Assembly: GCA_014529675.2 (NCBI GenBank) | Contig: CP076040.1 | Coordinates: forward strand, 4,235,894-4,299,893 | DNA length: 64,000 nt | Origin: Opitutia bacterium ISCC 52 | GTDB taxonomy: Bacteria; Verrucomicrobiota; Verrucomicrobiia; Opitutales; UBA2995 | Direction of reading: 5' to 3' | Shown here: positions 63,151 through 64,000 of the stretch, piece by piece | Layout: the number at the start of each line of letters is the position of its first letter | How positions within the stretch are numbered: position 1 is the first letter of the stretch | The notes under the pieces: generated by a model | Database searches by the model: none | Told to the model about the DNA's origin: nothing | Seen by the model: the letters and a program-made list of their open reading frames with translations, nothing else | Translations under genes and position numbers: made by a program

Positions 63151-63451
63151 TTTTTCTCCTTCCTTCCCAGTTTTTTACCTGTCAGTTTAGTTGCATAACC
63201 TATGCCACTATTATCACATTTCGCTTACTCACTATTAATCAAAGAGATCCCGAAAAACGAGAAATGAGAGACAGGACCGAATGCTTCCAAGTTGGTAAAT
63301 AACCCCCAGATTTCAGGTATCAATTACCGAACGACTGCAGACTATCCCCCTAGAACTTTTAATACTGTTGTCGAATCCAGCCATTGGATCAGATAAATAA
63401 ATACTTCGTATTAGTATTTTAAATACATTACTATTTTTCATATAATCTAAA

Positions 63452-63844
63452 ATGCCATTCAATCACCTCATCACTGGAATTTTAATCTTAGCCCCTCACA
63501 TTATATTTTCGGCCAATGCTCCTACCATGGCACGGAAAGCAATGGTAGTATCAGCCAACGAGATCTCTTCAGAAATTGGGGTGGAGATTATCAAAGAAGG
63601 CGGAAACGCCCAGGCGGCGGTTGACGCAGGACGAATTCACCACCAATGGCTTCCGGACCAACTCAACTACGAAACACAGGGCTTTTCTCCAGATACCCTT
63701 AGAGAACTTGAAAAGCGCGGCCACACCCTCAACGAGCGCACCAATCAAGGATCCGCAGAAGTGATTATCTACAATCGTGAAGCCGATCTTCTCGAAGGTG
63801 GAGTCGATCGCCGTGTTCCTGATGGCGGTGCCATTGGTTGGTGA
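63452..63844 (+). pseudogene. ggt: Gamma-glutamyltranspeptidase with large internal deletion
   Basis: The N-terminus has a signal peptide and the GGT opening (ARKAMVVSANEISSEIG, then I-I-K-E-G-G-N-A). It then jumps directly to the C-terminus of GGT: VDAGRIHHQWLPDQLNYE, GFSPDTLRELEKRGHTL and the terminal DRRVPDGGAIGW. The roughly 400 residues between, including the catalytic Thr of the autocleavage site, are missing, yet the frame is kept. The junction lies in a shared A-V-D-A-like stretch. A TATAAT at 63441 precedes the ATG by five bases. The preceding 63151-63451 stretch is AT-rich and has no gene. Confidence 0.8.
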
Positions 63845-63923
63845 CATTTATTCTCATAAAGATCGCACTTGAGGATTATACCAAACAGCACTACTCTCTG
63901 CATCTTCTCCTTAGAAAATACCC

Positions 63924-64000
63924 ATGAGTTGCAAATACAGTCGTCGTAAGTTTTTAGGATTAGGTGCAGGAGCCATGGCTCTGACGCCCTGCATGATGAA
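63924..64000 (+). CDS. Tat-exported protein, N-terminal fragment (cut by window end)
   Basis: Only 25 codons are visible. The start MSCKYSRRKFLGLGAGAMA carries a twin-arginine export motif (SRRKFLGLGAG) followed by a hydrophobic stretch. The protein identity cannot be told. Confidence 0.6.
   Translation, partial: MSCKYSRRKFLGLGAGAMALTPCMM

Overview
The window reads as one contig from a Gram-negative, heterotrophic, probably marine member of the Verrucomicrobiota (Opitutae-like). This is inferred from gene content: DUF1080 and CAP-domain secreted proteins, a sulfatase, a DUF5069 protein, a SxtI/J/K-type carbamoyltransferase cassette, an LptG/Mla/LpxL outer-membrane toolkit and a class III prolyl-tRNA synthetase. 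No rRNA is present to settle the taxonomy. One tRNA (Phe) is present, and no CRISPR array or phage was seen.

Layout. 1-2 kb: end of murA, then ruvB. 2-4.6 kb: a decayed tandem array of CAP-domain genes. 4.7-8.4 kb: sulfatase, CPBP protease, lipid A acyltransferase-like protein. 8.7-11.2 kb: carbamoyltransferase/SxtJ/DUF5989 cassette. 11.3-15.2 kb: broken nikR, an allophanate hydrolase tail, and a HupE-like transporter coupled to an exported adenine-deaminase-like enzyme. 15.5-18.3 kb: WalJ-type hydrolase and pyruvate kinase. 18.7-22.2 kb: complete mlaEFDCA operon, with a hexanucleotide repeat upstream. 23-26 kb: TetR repressor and a collapsed MMPL efflux/outer-membrane-protein locus. 26-35.6 kb: rlmI, lptG, an amino-acid symporter, a HAD phosphatase, mtaB, a sigma-54 activator and proS. 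36-38.7 kb: SMP-30, DUF1080, PCD and DUF5069 genes. 39-46.4 kb: Cus-type metal efflux operon. 46.5-53.8 kb: riboswitch-headed cobalamin uptake and adenosylation operon. 54-64 kb: PEP-mutase family protein, YugP-like protease, orphan DNA methyltransferase, M3 peptidase, DEAD helicase and several gene remnants.

Three things stand out. First, gene decay is heavy: about ten loci carry nonsense codons, frameshifts, truncations or internal deletions, while the housekeeping genes between them are intact. Second, the intergenic space carries several families of small hairpin-forming dispersed repeats, including a REPIN-like pair, a MITE-like element and a modular element. In two places a repeat supplies the stop codon of the upstream gene. 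Third, two small ORFs of enigmatic families (a four-helix-bundle/IVP protein and a GxxExxY protein) sit inside otherwise conserved operons (cus and btu). The GxxExxY gene is framed by a 26-bp inverted repeat with 23 matches, as if these were non-disruptive ORF cassettes.

The best-preserved functional units are the Mla lipid-transport operon, the Cus efflux operon with DUF3347 both fused and free, and the B12 operon (riboswitch, TonB receptor, two binding proteins, permease, ATPase, adenosyltransferase). All calls come from reading the sequence; no database search was run.
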